Shown here piece by piece: positions 61,795 to 64,000 of a stretch of 64,000 nt of DNA. The notes below the pieces were generated by a model. That model was not told where the DNA came from. It was given only the letters and a program-made list of their open reading frames with translations, and searched no databases. Position 1 is the stretch's first letter. Each line of letters opens with the position of its first letter. The DNA comes from Ophthalmolycus amberensis (taxonomy: Eukaryota > Chordata > Actinopteri > Perciformes > Zoarcidae), in contig JAFEUB010000069.1 of NCBI GenBank assembly GCA_024529925.1, positions 1,418,501 through 1,482,500 of the forward strand, written 5' to 3'. Made by a program: the position numbers and the translations under genes.

Positions 61795-62330
61795 CAGCTC
61801 CACACGCTGCAGCCAAAAAAACCCTGGCGTGCAGTATGGACCCAGCCTTCTCCTTGCCTTCCTTCTCCTCCCAATTTGTTTCATTGCGCAGTGATAAGCC
61901 AAGCAATTACTGCTTTATTGATTTTTCATCACTGCAGATTTAAAGTTGATTTCCCCCCCACCTCTCGCTTCCCCTTTCCTCCCCTCGGAGATGGCTCGGC
62001 AAGGTGATTAGGTGACCTCCTGTCCTGAGCGCTGCTGGTCCCGTGAACGAGTGGAGGCGCATGCCGAATTCCCCTAACCCCCACGTGACCCTTTGTTGTC
62101 CCGGGGTAATGGGATGCTGATGCTGCCCCGGTGTGGCTGTCACTTCAGCCGCAATGGAGCCTATGGCATCATCATTTCTATACGGATATCTATGGAACGA
62201 CATGTTTGACCCGAAAGCAGCCGAGCTATCGCTGCCGTAGCCGAGATTACGCAGAGATTGACCAGGCAAGCTTCCAACCTGTGTTCATTCAGGTCGAGTG
62301 GACAGATGAGTGACAGCCACCTCTTACCCT
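61795..62330. promoter_or_regulatory. Candidate conserved non-coding element, ~535 bp
   Basis: 'gtgataagccaagcaattac', 'cggcaaggtgattaggtgac', 'cgtgaccctttgttgtcccg' (SOX-type site) and 'cggatatctatggaacgaca'. It lies right of the TC tract and probably belongs with the block at 61.56 kb. Confidence 0.38.
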
Positions 62331-62781
62331 CCTGTGATTGGTAATCGTTCCGTGGGTCACCCTAATCAATTAACCTGCTACCAGTAGACCTGGTGTTCAG
62401 CAACCTCGCTTGAGTCACCAGGGTGATTTATTTTCAAGGTTTCCCGTCCATCCTATTTAGGTTAAGGACAGTGTCAAGCAAACTGGTTTTAAATTACATA
62501 TTGAATGTGCAAATTTGTCTTGATTCAATTATTGTTAAGAAACAAAAAAAAAATGTTTTGCATGTGCAACATGTATTTTTGTGCAATTAATAGTTAAAAT
62601 GGAATTTTACGGAATTTTACTTAAACTTTTACTAAACAAATCCAGAAAATGTTTCACACAGTAAATGTAGCTGAATAATCAGTGTGATGGTTTAGTAACT
62701 CTGCTTTACCTTTAACAGATTAAAGGTAGAGTAGTGGTTTACCGCTCTAACCGAAAACATTACCAGTATGTGAATGTGACA

Positions 62782-62812
<31 letters not shown>
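62782..62812. repeat. (AC)n microsatellite
   Basis: Uninterrupted. GT arrays follow at about 63000-63034 and 63143-63172. Confidence 0.97.
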
Positions 62813-62814
<2 letters not shown>

Positions 62815-63140
62815 GCGTATGTCTGGACATGATCATACACAGCAGAAGTGTACTTGGTGCAGTCTAACAGGGTGGTCAGACTGCTGTGATTAGACACACC
62901 CGCAGACTGTTGCAGGTCAAAGTGCTGGCATCATGGGTGGCTCTGGCCATGTGGTAGCCCCCACAAGGATTGTCATTAGACATCAGAGGTCACTCTGATT
63001 GTGTGTGTGTGTGTAGGTGTGTGTGTGTGTGTGTTGGGGGGCAGTGATATGTTCTTGTGTGCCTTTTTTTTTTAATGTGGTGTGTGTGACAAGTGTGTTG
63101 TTGGAATGCTTGAAATGAGGTTGTATGAGAGTCCCCTATA

Positions 63141-63174
<34 letters not shown>

Positions 63175-64000
63175 GGAGGCTTTGGTGGCAAAACACTGTC
63201 ATGAAGGTTTTGCACTTCTTTTTACTCTACTTTGTAAAAGAAAGGGTACATGTTCACACATGTAAATAAGATTATTACTCAGCATACAACCAGCCAATAT
63301 TTCAGAGTATTGTTTGAAAAGAGTAGCAGAAAATACATTCCAATATAAGCATAGCTTAGCAAGCATAACTATTTTAAATTCACACATGTACTGTACATGT
63401 GTTCATACACTGCTGGTCATTGGTCAGTTCCCTTATTGCCTCTGTTCACATGGGAACCGGATTTACATCTATCTGCGTACATCCTTGAAAAACTGGGTAT
63501 TTATCACCAGCTCAAACTGCCAGCGTTGAGTTTTCTGAGTGAGTGCCTCGGCATAATTTGTGTTGTTCTTGATTCAAACCTCTGTTTAGTAATCCTGTTA
63601 TACAGCCCGCTATGTGCCTGCCACTGATTGGGGAGTATTGTCACAAAGCCCGATCACAATCGCATGATGTCCATGGATGTTTGTAGAAAATATGGTGTCA
63701 TATTGTTTTTTAACTCATTCAGGGACGTGCGTGTGACATCAGCGCAGGTCCAGTGAGCCCAGACTGGAGAAAGAGGAGAAGTTTGAGGGAAGTTGGCGAC
63801 GTTTGTTGTTTTAAGTGTGCAATAGGGTGGCAGTGAGTGTTGGGGTCCCTGCATGGCGTGGTACGCTATTTTATTCGTGTGCCCACACATAATCAGGGTG
63901 CAGTGAGATACACCCCCCCCCCCCCTTCTCTCACACCAGTGCAGCTGACAGAAATCAAACAGACCAGGACTCACTGGACATTATAGTCACACAGCTACTC

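Larger units (their letters stand above)
56764..64000 (+). other. RSRC1: RSRC1 intron (5' part)
   Basis: The intron starts with gtgagt; its 3' end is outside the window. I searched for an exon encoding the family's next segment (a Val-Glu-Gln-Val-Lys-type helix) and did not find one. It contains microsatellites and long non-repetitive blocks at about 60.4-62.3 kb. Confidence 0.65.

Overview
The window looks like vertebrate nuclear DNA, most likely from a percomorph-type teleost. The reasons are very long introns, dense (CA)n/(GT)n microsatellites and poly(C)/poly(G) runs, and several repeat types that I recognise as teleost. There is no bacterial-style gene density: nearly all long open frames are low-complexity or chance.

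The only host gene I can support is on the + strand and is very probably RSRC1 (arginine/serine-rich coiled-coil protein 1, SRrp53). Three short internal exons are present: 10480-10516 (37 nt), 21517-21568 (52 nt) and 56692-56763 (72 nt). Each has AG/GT borders and the reading phase is continuous across all of them. Together they encode one collinear peptide, DAANIKGRLEHL | TPAEQAKVRMHMVLEAA | A-KTDEVLKAK...EEEARKKLEE, which matches the middle of vertebrate RSRC1 as I remember it. The RS-rich N-terminus and the C-terminal part must lie outside the window or in exons I did not recognise. The introns are at least 10.5 kb (partial), 11.0 kb, 35.1 kb and at least 7.2 kb (partial).

The introns hold three kinds of material. 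(1) Simple repeats, including a 155-bp GT tract at 48213-48367 and two 25-bp poly(C) runs. (2) Old transposon fragments: two opposed copies of one L2/Rex1-type LINE at 47.1 and 48.8-49.96 kb, about seven copies of an AT-rich 'GCTGCAAC'-ended MITE-like family, SINE-like fragments and hAT-like fragments. (3) Many non-repetitive blocks of 100-550 bp, rich in TAAT, octamer and PBX-HOX-type motifs, that read like conserved non-coding elements. In vertebrates RSRC1 lies next to the homeobox gene SHOX2, head to head, and its long introns are thought to carry SHOX2 regulatory DNA. The window is therefore best read as the intronic part of a genomic regulatory block. Conservation of these blocks is inference; no alignment could be run.
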